A DNA stretch of 64,000 nucleotides from Hypsibius dujardini (lineage: Eukaryota > Tardigrada > Eutardigrada > Parachela > Hypsibiidae), in contig LRSR01009678.1 in the NCBI GenBank assembly GCA_001579985.1, positions 21,113-85,112 of the forward strand, written 5' to 3'. Numbering within the stretch: position 1 is the first letter of the stretch; every line of letters begins with the position of its first letter. This document shows, piece by piece, positions 35,535-49,250 of the stretch. A program made the position numbers and the translations under genes. The notes under the pieces were generated by a model that did not search any database, was not told where the DNA came from, and saw only the letters and a program-made list of their open reading frames with translations.

Positions 35535-35553
35535 CCAATGGGAAAAGGCCACA
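35535..35553 (+). promoter_or_regulatory. ERSE-like element (CCAAT-N9-CCACA) upstream of MANF
   Basis: CCAAT, nine bases (GGGAAAAGG), then CCACA. The ER stress response element consensus is CCAAT-N9-CCACG, bound by NF-Y with ATF6 or XBP1, so there is one mismatch at the last base. It ends 3 bases before a TATA-like run and 176 bases before the MANF start codon. Regulation of MANF by ER stress is known in other animals; here it is inferred. Confidence 0.5.
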
Positions 35554-35555
35554 CA

Positions 35556-35564
35556 ATATATATT
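35556..35564 (+). promoter_or_regulatory. Candidate TATA box of MANF
   Basis: ATATATATT directly after the ERSE-like site. It would place initiation near 35590 and give a leader of about 140 bases before the ATG. Confidence 0.4.
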
Positions 35565-35728
35565 TCGAGACTTGCGAAACATTCATCACTTTTTCTCTGT
35601 TCGCATCGAAGAACCATTTTGTTTTGTTTCGCCAATCTCCCGCATTTTCGGAGCCCAGTCTGGAGAATCCCCATCCCCATCATTCTGTCGTGCGGAAATC
35701 CATCTGAGGAGGTCTCATTTCACCTGCG

Positions 35729-36654
35729 ATGGAGCTTTCTTTGAGGGCGACTCTGCTGTCCCTTGTTGCGATCTCCTTGATGTGCAGCTGTTTTGCAGCG
35801 GCTAAAGACGTGGAATGTGAAGGTAATTGACAGTCGAACAAATGCATCATTCGTGGTATAATGCGGCGTGGAAAATCTCGGTTAAATTGGAAGCGACTTT
35901 TTTTTGAAAATTCGTTTGATTTTTTCAGTTTGCACAGCGGTGTTGCAGCGGCTCTACGACAGCGTTCCCAATGACGACCGGACAAACGCAGCCAAAATTG
36001 AGGCGAAATTAAAGAAGGACTGCAAGGAGATCCATCAACCACAGGAACACAGATTTGTAAGCGAAATAACGAAAAAGTGAAGTTTGCACTGCAAATCAAT
36101 CAATCAATCGCTCGAACGTTTGGCACAACGACGTACAGAAAACGCTGATCAACCAATCAATCAAGTTATTGTCTATTGGCTGTATTTGACAATCAATCAA
36201 TTGATCCATTCTTTCTGGCTTTATAAATATACCGAGTATTTTTTTGCTCGTTGCAGTGCTATTACGTAGGCGGCTTAGAAGAGTCTGCGACCTCAACTAT
36301 CAATGAATTGGCCAAACCTTTGTCATGGGGTATGCCGGTGGATAAAGTTTGCGAGCGGCTGCGGAAGAAGGACACTCAGATCTGCGACCTGAAATACGGT
36401 TAGATTTCCGTTTAACCAATCCCCAGCCGAGAGAAGGGTGTCTCATAATTGTGTCCAGTGTTTGTAATTTTCTTTTGCCACTTTCAGAGAAAGAGCTGGA
36501 CTGGTCCACTTTGGATATTAATAAGCTGAAAGTGAAGGATCTCAAGAAGATTCTGGGCGACTGGGGAGAGGACTGCAAGGGCTGTGCGGAGAAGTCGGAC
36601 TTTGTGAAGAAGGTGCAGGAAGTAAAGTCGAAATACGTCAAGGAAGAACTGTGA
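35729..36654 (+). CDS. MANF: Mesencephalic astrocyte-derived neurotrophic factor homologue
   Basis: ER-resident and secreted protein of the unfolded-protein response with an N-terminal saposin-like domain and a C-terminal SAP-like domain. Exons 35729-35822, 35929-36056, 36257-36398 and 36488-36654 join in phase to 176 residues, normal for the family. A hydrophobic signal peptide covers about residues 1-23. Cysteines begin with CEVC (30-33) and continue through RFCYYVGG, KVCERL and TQICDLKY to the CKGC motif (151-154). The C-domain shows [16 protein letters not shown] and DDW-like [16 protein letters not shown]. The C-terminus is KEEL, an ER-retrieval-type signal like the family's RTDL or RSEL. 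It converges on RAB7 downstream, with about 640 bases between stop codons. The upstream ERSE-like site fits control by ER stress. Confidence 0.95.
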
Positions 36655-37298
36655 TAGCCCTTTTTGTAGCACGAAAGTGTTCTTTTCTTTCCTAATTTAT
36701 TGTTTTTTCAATCTCTTTGTCACTTTTGTTATCATTACACACTCGGTGAGCCAATCTTCGTGGACCGTTTTGATTGTTTCCGTAACTCAAGATCTTCTGT
36801 TCTGACTTCTTCTTCACGGATTGCGAGGATAGCTTTTCGAGTAATGAAATGAACTGAACTGCTTCCGTTTTGGATCAATTGAAGACACTTTGAGAAGACG
36901 TGTAAAAATCTCCGCATTGGCCATTTCTCAGCCTCGTTTCTGGCCCAGACATCATGCACGTCGTGATTGTTTTACGATGTTGCTGAAAGAGGAAGTCCTT
37001 ACCGGCTGCGACAACGAGTGAAGTCAAAATGTAATTAAACTACGGGAATAAAACCAATTCGATCGGCACGCCCAACATCTAAACACAAATCAGAAATATG
37101 AAACGCAAACTGAAACTTCTCGGGCATGCACACCGCGGATAGCCTGGTTCGGCTGATGGTATGTAGATATATAATGGATTGAATAAATCAGCAAAAACAG
37201 GTAAAGAAGCAAAGACTGGAACCCCCCGTCACCACTCTGTGTGTGTGTAATCCCGAACCGTTCATCCCAACACGACGACCACAACGGGCGACCGTCTT
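36655..37298. other. Convergent 3' ends of MANF and RAB7
   Basis: Holds the 3' UTRs of both genes. An AATAAA on the plus strand near 37047 could end the MANF transcript. There are no repeats of note and a short (GT)n run near 37240. Confidence 0.45.
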
Positions 37299-38214
<916 letters not shown>

Positions 38215-41200
38215 GATTCAAGGCTACGACAGAGATATCACAACCTACAAAAGTGTGCAATTAGTATTGAGAATGAAGCACATCAGAATGTAAAATGGGT
38301 CATTACATCAGGAAGTGGAAGGAGTGGAAAGACCCGTTAAAATTGATGACTGATCAGCTGCTCGTTTACAACGCAGAGCATGCGTCTTGATAATTGATTG
38401 ACTAGCTCGTCAAGCAAACAAATAACAACAACAAGGCTACAGTTCATCCAACTAGTCAAATGATTAGAAGCAGCACTTTTTTGAAACGAAAAAAATTTCC
38501 TTAAACTGAACTCTAACTACTTTCAGCAACTTAGCATATTCACTACTCGAAGCACACAGGAAGAAATGCAAAATGATGAAAACAACTATGCGAGCAGGCG
38601 TTTGATTATCTGATTAATGAGAACAAGGTTCAAGAGCGAAAAGCCTTATGAATTTGCTAAGGTGACTTCTCTCACCTGCCAACTCGAGTAGGATAATTCT
38701 AATCACTGGAATAAATCCATAAATTCTAATGAAAGAGAACTAAAGCTGAACAAATAAGGAATATTCTTCTAAAATGTTCTCAAATAAGTCGGAAGATGAT
38801 TTTTTCCTCTGACTTTCAGTCGCCATCCCCACCAGACGGGAGAACGGAGGCTGTAAAAGACCTTTGACTCCTCGGATGATAAAGACGCCACAGAAGGTTT
38901 GGGGTCGACCTACTTTTATTTCTGCGAGATATTCGTAGGGAGTGCGAGGGGCAGTCTCCACTGGCCCGATCTGAGGCCTTTGTCTCGTACATCGTTGGCT
39001 TACCTTTTATTTCCCGTAGCTCTCTGATCACACACTAGAAACCTCCTTCCTCCAGAGTTAAAAGGTAATGGATGCGGTCGACACAGAGGCAAAGATTTGA
39101 ATTTGCGGAATGAGATTAGACGCAAGACTACGCGTAATCCGTTTTGGAGTTGAAGGGAAAGAAAGAAGAATGCCAAAGTGTTTACATCAGGGTGCTGCAG
39201 CCTGCATGACGAGCACGCACAATCACATGGCAAAATTGTGTGACACTCGGTCGGCTCGCGCATTACCCGCGGTTCGGTTAACATTAGCCGCCCAGTCTAC
39301 TTGACGAGAGTTAGAGCACTCCACGAGCGTTTACATCCCAGGAATTTGGACAAAAATGTGAAATAAAGAGCCTTCTAAAAACTGTATTTTGCGTAATACA
39401 GTACTTGCGTACTGGAAACTAGGCATTTTGTCTTGCAATGGTCTAGTCCAACGGCTGCTGGTCAACGACTGTACGACTTACGATCGCAGCGCCTCCTCGA
39501 GAGCAAGTGGGTGTGCACTGTAGGAATGAGCTCCGCAGATAATTTCCGCTGGTGCTCGACTCGTCTAAGCATTTTCAACCCTCAATAACATATGAAGCTG
39601 ACAAAGAGATTCCGGGTACACACACTATGCTCTACACGTACCACAGGTATACGGCTGACCGTGCAGTCGAAGGTGGGACGCCACAAGCATCTTAGAGCTA
39701 GTTCCTGCGAATCTGTTCTTTCATACGTTTCGTGTACTGTATAACGCTCCCTTATGAAATCTAACAGTGTATTAGCAAATCAGGAAATAAAAAAATTCTG
39801 CATCATTTTTGTAATGGGAACTTCGGTGATGACTGCTAGAAGTATCAGTAAAGTACTGGTAACCACTCGAGGAGAACGCAGCCCGCGACCCAACGACAGT
39901 TTCATACTAGCAGGCGGTACTTTCAACCCAAGGCGGAAATGTTCGGCCATCGGATACCTTTAAGGTCGCGCGATCACTCGATGCTGCTATTGTAGTACTT
40001 TGGTCCTTACACAGCGTACCAAGTGATCCCGACGCTATGCAGTATCTGGTATTTCGTGGCAGTTCGCCGGCAGGTTCACGTGCAGGCCTGTACTAAATGT
40101 ACTGTATATTTCACCGTTCTGTTCTTCCGTTCAAAAAATCGTAGTTACTCCCGAACTTCACGAAGGTGCGAACTTACGTCTTCGCCTACTCACTTACTCA
40201 CTCACTTACATTACACACAGACACATGCACAAGTCATTGCACGTTTTGGTTCTTTCATCATTATCGGCTAATCTAATGAGCTTCCCCATACAGCGTGTAT
40301 ATCAATCCGTCTATCCCCAATACGTAATAACTCTCACCCCGTATCCATCGACTATCGATTTTTTGTTCGCTCGACGGCCCCACCCTCGCTCGTGCGCCGA
40401 GCGCGGTCCGTCCGTCGGTATACGCGCGGCACAATTGTAGCCTAAAAGGTTCCGTAATAGGCGTATGTGTGGGATAACAAGCTAATTACTCGCACAATCC
40501 TCCAACACGACACAGGGCAACAGCAGCTTTGCACTCACACACGAAGTCCTTCGACCGGCGAATCAGAGACCTCGGCGGCTCGCCTCCCTCGTCGGTCGGT
40601 CGGTCGGCTGTTATTACGATGAACATCGTCCGCCCTCTCTCTCTCTCTCTCACACACAGGCACACACACACACACACAGGCACACTGTGGTAGCACCCCG
40701 TCGAAGACGCTTTGTACCCGTATATACGCTGACTGACTTCAATGAAAATCTCTGAACACGATTACAAAACATCCCGACCGGTCATGGTGACGAAACCTTT
40801 CCGCAGTGCATAACCGTCCCCTTTGGACGCGTCCTTTCCGCTCAATGAGCAGCGAGACCCGTGTGAGCCGTATAGTGGTGCATCAGTTTGGCCTGTAGTC
40901 AGAGCGAGTACACTGCCGGGTTTTCGGAGCAACGATCACACCATGAGCGACCGAACGAGGAGCTCGCAAAGATTCTTTCATAACTAACGTAACAACCCGC
41001 CGCCGCTGAGCTTCTGCTCTACAGCGAGCATACCGCACACCGTTGTCGTCACACCAGCCGAGGTTGTCGGTCGGTCCTCGGATGCAACACAGCGACACAG
41101 CGATCGCGAACGTTACCGCCGAAAGACGAGCGCGAACCTTTCACCGTTCTTTCTTTTCACACCATCATCTCGTAGTACCCAGCCCGATCGAACTCTTTAG

Positions 41201-42085
41201 GGACGCGAATTCCTCACTCTACGTCCTCAAGTGCGCGCGCGCATATTCCTGTACTCGTAGTGTGTAGACTCTGCGAACGACTTTGCTGTTTTTTGTTGTT
41301 GTTGCACTGTGTGTGTGTGGACAGTTTTTCCCCCCTTTGAATAATGTCTCAGCGCGAGGCGCAGTGAGTCAGGAAGTGTGCTGTGCTGTGTGAGAACGCG
41401 TGACTTGAGAACCACCCCGACGCTGCTGCCGGCAACAATCTTTATAGGCAACAGCACTCTCCGTACCGTGTGTAGATACCGGTGGTACTTGTCATCCCGC
41501 TGCTTCAGCGAAATACCCACTCTATTTCGACCGGCAACCACGCTTGGGAACTTTGTCTGCTGTGAATAACTGATACGGAAGAAGTCCATCCGAGACCCTT
41601 CCAAGGGTGTGTACCACGCCTACGGCCCAACTCCTACCTCCTCCCCCCCCCGAGAGAACGCTCTCTCTCTCTGTCTCTCTCTCCACCTACGGTTATAGGT
41701 GCGCGCGATTATCTTCTTACTGCTGCAGTACCACCAACGTTGTGCGACACACTGCGCTCATCGATTACATAACCTTCAGCGCTTGAAACTCGATTTCCGG
41801 TTGGATGTGTTATTTGAATAACATATCTTCTCCTCTCTCCCCGCTGCTGGCTGTCTCCGTCTCTCAACACACGCTGAGTCCCATCGAAGACGCCAATAAT
41901 ATATCTCGGCACGTGAGCAGAGTGTGGGAACAGGAATATTTTCTCGGGATTTATATTCCTAATCTGCATATACTCCTCGCCCACTTTCCCTTGTTTACGG
42001 TGCTGTGGCGTGTGTGTTGCTGGTTTGTGTTTGAGAGTTGATTGACCAGTGTAGTGGTCTATTGGGCACAGGACTGCGTACACAT
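38215..42085. other. Head-to-head spacer between RAB7 and EEF1AKMT2
   Basis: About 3.9 kb that should hold the RAB7 5' UTR and promoter, which may include an untranslated exon, and the EEF1AKMT2 promoter. Simple runs: CT/CA at 40637-40680, GT near 41308 and CT at 41660-41685. None of the short frames on either strand resembles a known family. Confidence 0.45.
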
Positions 42086-45000
42086 ATGCCAGCCATGAGT
42101 TCAGCCCCGCTGAAGCAGTCGCAGTCGCAGTCGCAGCAGTCGCAGCAGCCGGCGGAGGGCGAAAGCCGTGAAACTGACTTTTCCCTTCTCGTCAAAAAGA
42201 CCATTTTGAGGATTCTCCGGGAAACCACCACGACCAGGACTATGGACACCGACTTGAATCCCTCCAATTTGGGCACCAGAGAATAGTGAGTTACTATACT
42301 GTTGCCGGTTTGGGGCGACATTAACCGCGACAGACACCTGTCCGATTGGATTGCTATTATATATTATATATATATTATTAGTTATTAAATACGGATACGA
42401 CGGTGAAATATCTTTTAATTATTTATTTCAGCTTTGGTAAAATCTCTAGAAATACCTAGACTGTGGCTTGAAGTTAAATTTCTCTGCTCATCCATATGAC
42501 CGGTGTTGAGATGGAGACAGATCGTCCATAGAGCATTGGAATCGACGTCTAGCTTTCGTTCCGTTGATTGATTGATTATTTGTATGTGTTGCGGTCGGGT
42601 CTTTCACTGATCACGTGCGGCTTCGCGTGAATTCGCGACTGATATAATTCCTGAGATGCCGTTCTATTCGAAACAACTTTTGAATCATTGCCTTTTTTAA
42701 ATTTAAGAGAATGCTCCGTTTTCGTTCATTCTGCATCTATTTTTTCCCTGAATCCATCCATTCATGGAACAGCTGATTTTACACACGTGGCAAAAACCTA
42801 GCGCCGACCGAATTAAGCCCTTTAACTCGTAGTTGTGCACGTCAGCCATCCAAGGAACGAGTATAGTGGCTTGATTCAGTTAGAGCAAGGTTTTTGCCAC
42901 GTGTGTATCGGTTGATTAGTTGAAACAGCAGCCATGGATATAATTTTAGTTGCTGTTTTTTGCTGTCGTTACTGTTTCATTAACATTTATTGAGGTTGCT
43001 TATAAGCCATTTTTACCAGAGTTCAAGAACTCACTGGTGGTCGTTGTGAATCCGGACTGTAGCGGTTTTATTACGTAGCATTAATTGCTCGATCGATTGA
43101 TTAGCGGCTACGGTGTTTCTATCTGTTTCATAGTGACAGATACGATTTTAATATCGGCTCTTTTTGTCTTGCAGTTGGGACGAGACATACTCGACGGATC
43201 TGCAAAACTTTGAAGATACCAACGGAGTGGACGTCGGCGAAATATGGTAAGGTGGGGGACTTTTCCCGCGGGAGCATGTGTGAAACCCCACGCAGGGACC
43301 AATCAATCGCGCAGTGACCGTTGTTCGTTGACTGCGCGCGCACATAGACGAGGCGCACTGCGCAACGCACATCTTACTGCGTCCGCGGCCGTGGCGGCGG
43401 CTGTTCGTTGACTCGTTCGCCCGGTTCACTTCCCACGCGCCGCGGGTTTTAATGTAGTTCCTCTCATCTCATTGCCTTCGTTCCCGTTTCAGGTTCGGAT
43501 TCGAGTCCGAGCGGCGGATTCTCTCCTGGATCTCAAAGAGCGGCATCTCCAAGGCCGCCAGCATGCTGGACATCGGCTCCGGAAACGGGTCCATGCTAAT
43601 TACACTGAACAAAAGTGCCTACACCGACCTGACTGGGATTGATTTCTGCGAGGCCGCGGTCGTGCTGGCCACCAAGGTCGCCGCAGGTCCGCCGCCGCGA
43701 TCGATAAAATACCACGTTGCTGACATAACCGTGTCGGAGGACGGGCAGAAGGAGTTGCCGCACATCTTCAGTCGGACGTTCGATGTCGTCATTGATAAAG
43801 GTTTTGTCTGATGTGTTCGCCTGCTTGCCTGCTGCATTCACGTGCCTTTATGTCGCGAGACATTTGTTTGTGTCTGTCTGTTTGAACCTCCTCCTAATGT
43901 CGTTTGTCTATTCGCTGTAGGCACATACGATGCCATATGCCTTAGTCCGGAACAGTCCAAAGAAAAGCGGATAGCCTATATGAGGAATATCGCAAAGATT
44001 ATCAGCGCAGACGGAATTTTAATTATAACTTCGTGCAACTGGACGAAGGAAGAGTTGCTGGCTCAATTCACGGGTACGGTTCTTGTCCGTCCGAACTCCG
44101 TAAACAGATATATAGACAGACAGACAGACAAAAAAGTTGGTAAATAGATACATAGACATATAGACAGACTAACTGAGAGACAGACAATCAGACAGATAAG
44201 ACAGAATAACCTAGTCGAATCCTTGCCTATGCCGTTGCAGTCCTCTGTACTGTATGTCTCGAAGGTTGCATTCCTGCTTACATCAGAGAGACAGGCAGAA
44301 ACGGTTCATAGTGGTCACTCAAGGCCTCAGGCATACCTATGTTCCCGCTTTTGTGATCCTTGTCTATGATTTGGCGGTCTTCTGTATGAGATACTGTATG
44401 TCTGAAAGCTTGCATTCCGCTTACCTGGCGGCTGCATTATCTTTATGTCTTTCTGTCTGGCCATTTTTTCACGCTTGCTTTTGCTGGTTCATATCATCTT
44501 TATGCATTTCGGTTCCCTATGACCATGAACAGTTTCGACATAAATTACGAGTACGAGTTCCTGGTAGGTCGCGGATAGAAAATGTCAGTCACATCCCCCA
44601 TTAATTTCCCCTTATCTTTCCTTCGTCCTTGCTTCGGTACAGCCATTCACAATGTTGGTGGTGTGAAGTGCGTGATTGGTCCGGATACCCGAGTCATCGA
44701 TCGCGTGTATGTTGTGTGTGTGCGTCTTCGCTTGATGATGATTGTGCCACGCTTCCGATTTGTGTGTGTGTCTGTGTGTGTTGCGCAAGGACAGAGGTCA
44801 TAGGACAAGCCGTGTCTGATGCTGGTAGACATTTCATATTTTGTTAGTGTTGTCATCATCGCGTTTAGTATGGCGCGGGGTGGTTTGCGGCTCTGCTAAT
44901 AGGTTGTATAGTGTGGTCCCTGTAGTGTGCGAGAGAGACGAGCTCGCGAACTCGATTGAGCACTGACTGAGTGGACGAGTTGTAACAGTAGCGTCGTCGA

Positions 45001-45243
45001 CCGGCATCGCTCTTATAATTATTGCGTTTAAGGAGAGGAACCGACACGAGAGAGCTATACAGACACACACTTGCACTCCGACATGCTATATTCGTAATAT
45101 CGGCTAATTGAGTTAGTGTTTTTTCAGGCTTCGACCTTGTCGTTGAGCTCCCGGCGCCGCAGTTCCAGTTCGGCGGCGTGAAAGGCAACACCGTGACAGC
45201 CCTCGTACTGAAGCACACAGGCAAGCCCGCAAAGTCCTCCTGA
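42086..45243 (+). CDS. EEF1AKMT2: eEF1A lysine methyltransferase 2 (METTL10 family)
   Basis: SAM-dependent cytosolic enzyme that methylates a lysine of translation factor eEF1A in animals and fungi. Exons 42086-42285, 43175-43246, 43493-43800, 43921-44073 and 45128-45243 join in phase to 282 residues, against about 235-290 in relatives. Residues up to about 60 are a Gln/Ser-rich head. The family block LGTREYWDETY crosses the first junction. SAM motif I is LDIGSGNGSM (116-125), followed by LTGIDFCEAAV, FDVVIDKGTYDAI and the catalytic-region SCNWTKEELL (231-240), then VELPAPQFQFGG near the end. Two in-frame ATGs (42086 and 42095) can start it. The first exon's Q/S repeat comes from CAGTCG units. 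Intron 1 carries a family A MITE and intron 4 a GACA array. Confidence 0.95.
42780..42907. mobile_element. Foldback MITE family A, copy 3
   Basis: TACACACGTGGCAAAAACCT at the left and AAGGTTTTTGCCACGTGTGTA at the right, with GCCGACCGAATTAAGC and GCTTGATTCAGTTAG inner pairing. In EEF1AKMT2 intron 1. Its outermost arms are the best-preserved match among the three copies. Confidence 0.88.
44108..44205. repeat. GACA/GATA array in EEF1AKMT2 intron 4
   Basis: TAGACAGACAGACA units with ATAGACATAGACAG variants, starting 35 bases after the exon 4 donor. Confidence 0.92.
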
Positions 45244-45392
45244 TTCCGCCGAAGTGGTCTTTGTGCTGCGGGATGCTGACTGACACACCCCCCGGTCTAC
45301 CGTATTACGGCTAGGATGGAAGGAATCCTGCTCGCTGGTCTAGCTGAGAACGGGGAACGCCTGACTGAAACTCGCTCTTGTTTGTGTGTACA

Positions 45393-45398
45393 AATAAA
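45393..45398 (+). terminator. Poly(A) signal of EEF1AKMT2
   Basis: AATAAA 150 bases after the stop codon on the coding strand, followed by a TTTTTCCTC-rich stretch. This is a normal layout for animal 3' end formation. Confidence 0.6.
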
Positions 45399-46003
45399 AA
45401 CATTCGCATTTTTCCTCTATCTCTCTATGTGTGTCTGTTCGCCACCTTTTTTTCGAGTTTTCGAAGCAAGCAAAGTCTATTACGACTGATTAGTCACTTC
45501 ATCCTTCTTTCTCTCTACTGGATGGGCATTTGGATTGACAGTTCTTGTTTTTCGTTAGAGCCTTTTTCGCAATTCTGTAGATTTTATTTCATACGGGTGG
45601 GGATGGCGCGCGACATGGCCTCGAAAGATTTTTCACCAAGACGACGAAGCATAAAGCCAATTAGTATTGTTGTCATCTCAGTTTTCTGATTTGAACGTTG
45701 CTAAAGTGTGTGTGCGTTCAACGGTCAGTCGGTGCGGCACCAGTTGAGTCGACAAGTCGTCCTTCCGACAGCTGCCACGAAGGAGATCCAACGGTTGATC
45801 ATATAGACGAGGTGCGCCAAGATCCGTCGTATGGAGCTCTGCAACCGATCCTAAATGTCGAGTAAAAAACTGGCAGTGTCTTCCTCTCGTTAACAACATT
45901 ATCAGTCAACCCTCATATTTGAACTGTCGTTATTTTGTCATCGAATTCCCAAATCCTTAACTTGGTTGTTGAATCAGTGAGGGATGCTACAGTACTGATA
46001 CCT

Positions 46004-46221
46004 ACACAGTCAAAGACAAGATTGAATACACTGAAGGGTCCGGGGAATGGGCAAAAGAGGCGGGGCGGGGGTGGTTTTCAAACAATCAAACAATCAATCA
46101 CCTGACTGCAGGGGTTGCTTTGTTCCCGCTTTGTTCAGTTTTGAAACATGCCACCCCCTGCTTCGCCACTTTTGTCCATACCCCGGACTCTCCTGTGTAC
46201 TCAATCACGTTGTTGATTGTA
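46004..46221. mobile_element. Foldback MITE family B, copy 2
   Basis: The arms match copy 1 at 16184 (ACAGTCAAAGACAAGATTGA and CCGGGGAATGGGC at the left, CCATACCCCGGACTCTCC and TTGTTGATTGT at the right). They are more diverged from each other, and the loop is longer, with CAATCAAACAATCAATC. An older copy than the first. Confidence 0.85.
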
Positions 46222-49145
46222 CGGGCCGACCAAGTTCCTGGTTGTGTCTTACCGCCTGTATACAACGCATGAAGGTGGCGCTGTAGTCGACCGCAGACTG
46301 CGCAGTGAACTTTGCATAAAGGCCGTTGGCTGCCGGGCGTGTGACGTCACGTAGTCACGCCCCCAATTTGACAAAATCACTGAATCAGCTGCTGTCCGCA
46401 AAAACGCAGACTGCACTGCAGTGATCGAGAGAGACGCTCTGCATTTTGCAATTATTTTGAATTGGCTGATTTCATCGCATAACTCCGCGGGAAATTTCGA
46501 CCGATTATCGGGCGGCCTACAGCACATTCACCTTGGATCTGTTGAACTGTGAGTGAGTGGTTAGATTGGTTTGACTTTTTTTCAGGGGGTGCGGCGTGAG
46601 GAAATGGCCCAATGAAATTGAGAGAGAGAGAGAGAAAGAGAGAGAAAGAGAGATTTGTTTGCTTACTCTTCGTGCAAGGGAGAAATCAACGTCGAGGAGT
46701 GAGCTGTATTGTTTTTTATGTGTGCACCATACGTTTGGCGCATTCCGTGGCTTGCGTTTGCGGTTTGGTTTCACCTGTGAATTTTGCCATCGATTGTTCG
46801 TGTTTCTTTTTTCCAGCCGAAATCGGGGCAGTCCAAGGCGGAAGGAGAGGAGTTCCCGAAGACGTCTCGTTGGTTTTTTTACGGCATCAAGTTTCGGCGT
46901 TGTTTTGTTTTTGTTTTCTGGACGCAAACAATTCCTGAAGGTACGAACTATTTTCCTCCCAATTTACTCGGTTTAAGTTAAAATCAGCGCGGTAGTTTGT
47001 TTTCATGAAGGAATAGACGTCTTCGACAATTTCGAAATTCTCCTTCGCGGTGTGTTATTGTTAAACGATGGAGAACTTGGTTAATGACTGATGGCTCTTC
47101 TCGCGTCTATTTGCAAAATCCATTCGTAGCAAAGCTCAGTATTTAGTTTTTCAGTCCTGTAAATTCATCCTGAAGTACAGCTCGAGTCTTCCTTGGAATT
47201 TCTCAAAAATTTATTCCTATCAAAATTTGTTTTTATGAAATTTTATCTTACAATCATTTATTTCTGGGGGTTTTTTCACGATGAATATCCTTCAGGATAA
47301 TTTGCGAGATTATTGCGCAGAAACGGAATTTGCTTTTGCGGCATGAAATAATCCTCGATTGCTTCCAGCGTTTGATTCCTTTGATTGATTGATTTTGATT
47401 GATTGCTTCCTTGAACTAATTTGCGGTGTGTGATGCTTTCGCGTTTCGATGTTTCGGGTTTCAGCTATGAAAATCGGTGAGAAACATGAAGTTGGTTTTG
47501 TGCTGCGATGGTTGAGCAGTGCGACTCGCCCACAAGGTTTTCAACTGCATCGCACGGATCACGGATGCGTCTTCTTCGAGTCTTCGAGTCTTCGAGTGTA
47601 TTTCGGTGTTGGTGCCGGAGGTCGAACTTCTCCGTATCGAATACCCACACCCTCCATCAGTGCAGGAATTTGCGGAGGATTTCACAATTGCGTGGGTGGT
47701 GTGTGTGTGTGGCCGGATTTTTGAGAACTCTTTTCCGTCGGCGCGGCGTGTCTGACACTTTGCGCGTAGAATGTACGGGAAGCACTCAAGGAGTCAATGA
47801 CTTGTCTTCCGTTTCGAACCAACGGGCCGGGTCACAGCGTCATCATCATCCGGGGCTTTCACGCGCAGTTTTCCGCTGACTGCAGCGAAACTTTCAATGT
47901 CTTTGAACGAGAAGGGTTCGTGAGGAGGTCGGTGTGCTCTGTGCCGGTTGCTGTGCAGGTTGTTCGAGCACACACACAAACTGCGAATTCCCGGTGCTAC
48001 TTGTACACGCCCTAAGGCTCCTGAACTGCTCACAATGCGTGGGGGTTGTTACCTAACTGCGCTTTTTTTGTTCGGATTTTTATTGACATCTTCATATAAA
48101 CTCTTAAAATAGGTGTACACTACTAGTACTCTGACGGTGTTGCTTTCAAAGTTACGCCTTTATACTGGTTGATTGATCGATTGAATGGGGCCCTTGAGGG
48201 TTGTGTGTTGTACCAGTGGAATTGGCCTTGAAATGAGTTATAATTAATTTTAAATTTTGTTACCCTTTATTTATCGTGATTCTTTCGAGCGTGTAATTTA
48301 AAAATTTACAACAAAAGGTGAACCTCATCGCCATCTCCAAGTCGTCGCCTCGACTGTCGACACTTGAAAGCGTCGACAGTCGACACTGCCAACCTTTCTC
48401 TCTTCCTCCTTTCTCTCTTCCCCCTTTCTCTCTCTTCAGAGATCCATAATTATCGCATTCAAATGCGGAGGTCTGTGCATAATTCCCTGCATTCCATCAC
48501 GATATTATCCTTGCGAGACGATGATTGTATCTTCCTTCAGCCTGTCTTTGTTTCACTGCTCGCCATGCACAGGCATGAAACCCGAGACGTGCTCATGTGA
48601 GGAGGACGATGGCCGCGACACGCGGTGTCGAGACACGGCGACTGGGCGCGATTGACAGGGCATCCACGAAGAAAGAGATTTAGACGTTTGCTCCATCCAA
48701 TGCGCCGGACGACGCTTTGTTTTGGCTGCGATTTGGTGTGCTCTGGCTGGCTTGACCCCCTGCCTTGTCTAGCTTTGACTAGTGTGTGATGGCAGGCAAG
48801 AGATTTCGGCCATCTGCTCCAGCGCCGCCGCGCTTGGAGTTCGGACAACAGTAAATATTGTCGCCGGTGGTCATCGAGTATGTGGGAACGAAATGATTAT
48901 CGAGCAGTGCGCTCTCTGGGACAAGGTGGAGAGAGAGAGAGAAAAGAAAGGCCGTCTCCGTGAACTGCGATGTGATGATGGTGGCGTTGTCTACGGTGCC
49001 GGCTGTGCCGTCTGGGGATGAATAATTCCTCCTGGTCTGGTGAAGATGGTTGTCTGTGACTCTTGATTGTCTGCCTGCCTCTTCTTCTACAGTATATCTG
49101 CCGTATCACTCATTTGCCTGCTTATTTTAATTACGACCATAAACT

Positions 49146-49250
49146 GATTGCTCAAGTCTGTCTATCTGTCTGTCTGACTGTCTATCTGTCTGACTGACTG
49201 TCTGTATTTCTGACTGTGTTCGTGTCTGCCTATCTGTATGTCTGTCTGGA
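49146..49250. repeat. Degenerate TGTC array
   Basis: TCTGTCTATCTGTCTGTCTGACTG units on the plus strand. Short and interrupted. Confidence 0.9.
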
